This document shows positions 11,067 to 11,176 of a DNA stretch of 11,176 nucleotides, one piece after another. Source of the DNA: JBFHRE01 sp041591895 (GTDB lineage: Bacteria > Actinomycetota > Acidimicrobiia > Spongiisociales > ZC4RG35). The stretch lies in contig JBFHRE010000084.1 in the NCBI GenBank assembly GCA_041591895.1, positions 1-11,176 on the forward strand, in the 5' to 3' direction. The position numbers and the translations under genes are program-made. The notes under the pieces are model-generated. The model was not told the origin of the DNA and searched no databases. It saw only the letters and a program-made list of their open reading frames with translations. Numbering within the stretch: position 1 is the stretch's first letter; every line of letters starts with the position of its first letter.

Positions 11067-11176
11067 CCGCCTTTCACCAGCTGTTGTGACCTTGCAACCA
11101 CCGACTCCAGCACGTTCGCCGCCGCACCGGAATCGATTGCCTGGCGAGCGAGTGCCACGCCTTCGACGAATCCCGA
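11063..11176 (-). CDS. trpD: Anthranilate phosphoribosyltransferase (TrpD)-like C-terminus, partial
   Basis: Reading the minus strand inward from the window edge gives 37 residues and a TGA that overlaps the start of the regulator gene as ATGA. The sequence (GFVEGVALARQAIDSGAA, then ANVLESVVARSQQLVKGG) matches the usual end of TrpD: a helix with GVxLAxxAIDSGAA followed by LExxVAxSQ. TrpD makes phosphoribosyl-anthranilate in tryptophan synthesis. Only the last helices are visible and the catalytic motifs lie outside, so a related family (for example a thymidine phosphorylase-like protein) is possible though less likely. Confidence 0.7.
   Translation of the reverse strand, partial: SGFVEGVALARQAIDSGAAANVLESVVARSQQLVKGG

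Overview
The window is GC-rich, densely packed bacterial chromosome. All sixteen genes that end in it (two are cut by the window edges) stop with TGA. Start-stop overlaps are common, and several first genes have a TANNNT hexamer just upstream of the start with no clear Shine-Dalgarno sequence, as in leaderless actinobacterial transcripts. I favour a high-GC actinomycete-like lineage, perhaps Acidimicrobiia-like and uncultivated, but this window alone cannot prove it. No RNA gene, insertion sequence, CRISPR array or phage gene was seen, and no gap between genes exceeds 80 bases.

Layout. (1) Positions 1-5406, plus strand: a System I cytochrome c maturation operon, ccmB (3' end only)-ccmC-ccmD-ccmE-ccmF-ccmH-ccmI-ccmG. 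It covers heme delivery (CcmB, C, D, E), ligation of heme to apocytochrome (CcmF, H, I) and thiol reduction (CcmG, CcmH). (2) Positions 5440-7285, minus strand: a stand-alone receiver-domain response regulator and a membrane-anchored alpha/beta hydrolase of the PAF-acetylhydrolase type. (3) Positions 7363-9936, plus strand, divergent from the hydrolase: a zinc- or manganese-type ABC importer, znuA-znuC-znuB. (4) Positions 9950-11176, minus strand: a thioredoxin-fold lipoprotein, a Fur-family repressor and the 3' end of what looks like trpD.

The main discovery is in part 4. The thioredoxin-fold lipoprotein (complement of 9950-10567) looks like two short ORFs, but they share one reading frame and are separated by a single TGA at 10259-10261. 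That TGA sits exactly where the first catalytic cysteine of the WCxxC motif belongs, so the motif reads W-U-S-S-C. Directly after it the mRNA can form a hairpin with a 7-bp perfect upper stem and the loop AGUUG, starting 17 nt past the UGA, as expected of a bacterial SECIS element. I read this as a selenocysteine-containing, TlpA/ResA-like secreted lipoprotein. Its promoter has a TACACT -10 element placed for a leaderless mRNA and flanked by a perfect 8-bp inverted repeat, a likely operator.

How the parts may connect: the ccm products and the selenoprotein both act on thiols outside the cytoplasmic membrane. The Fur-family regulator is a natural candidate to control the nearby metal importer. 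Both links are inference from function and position.
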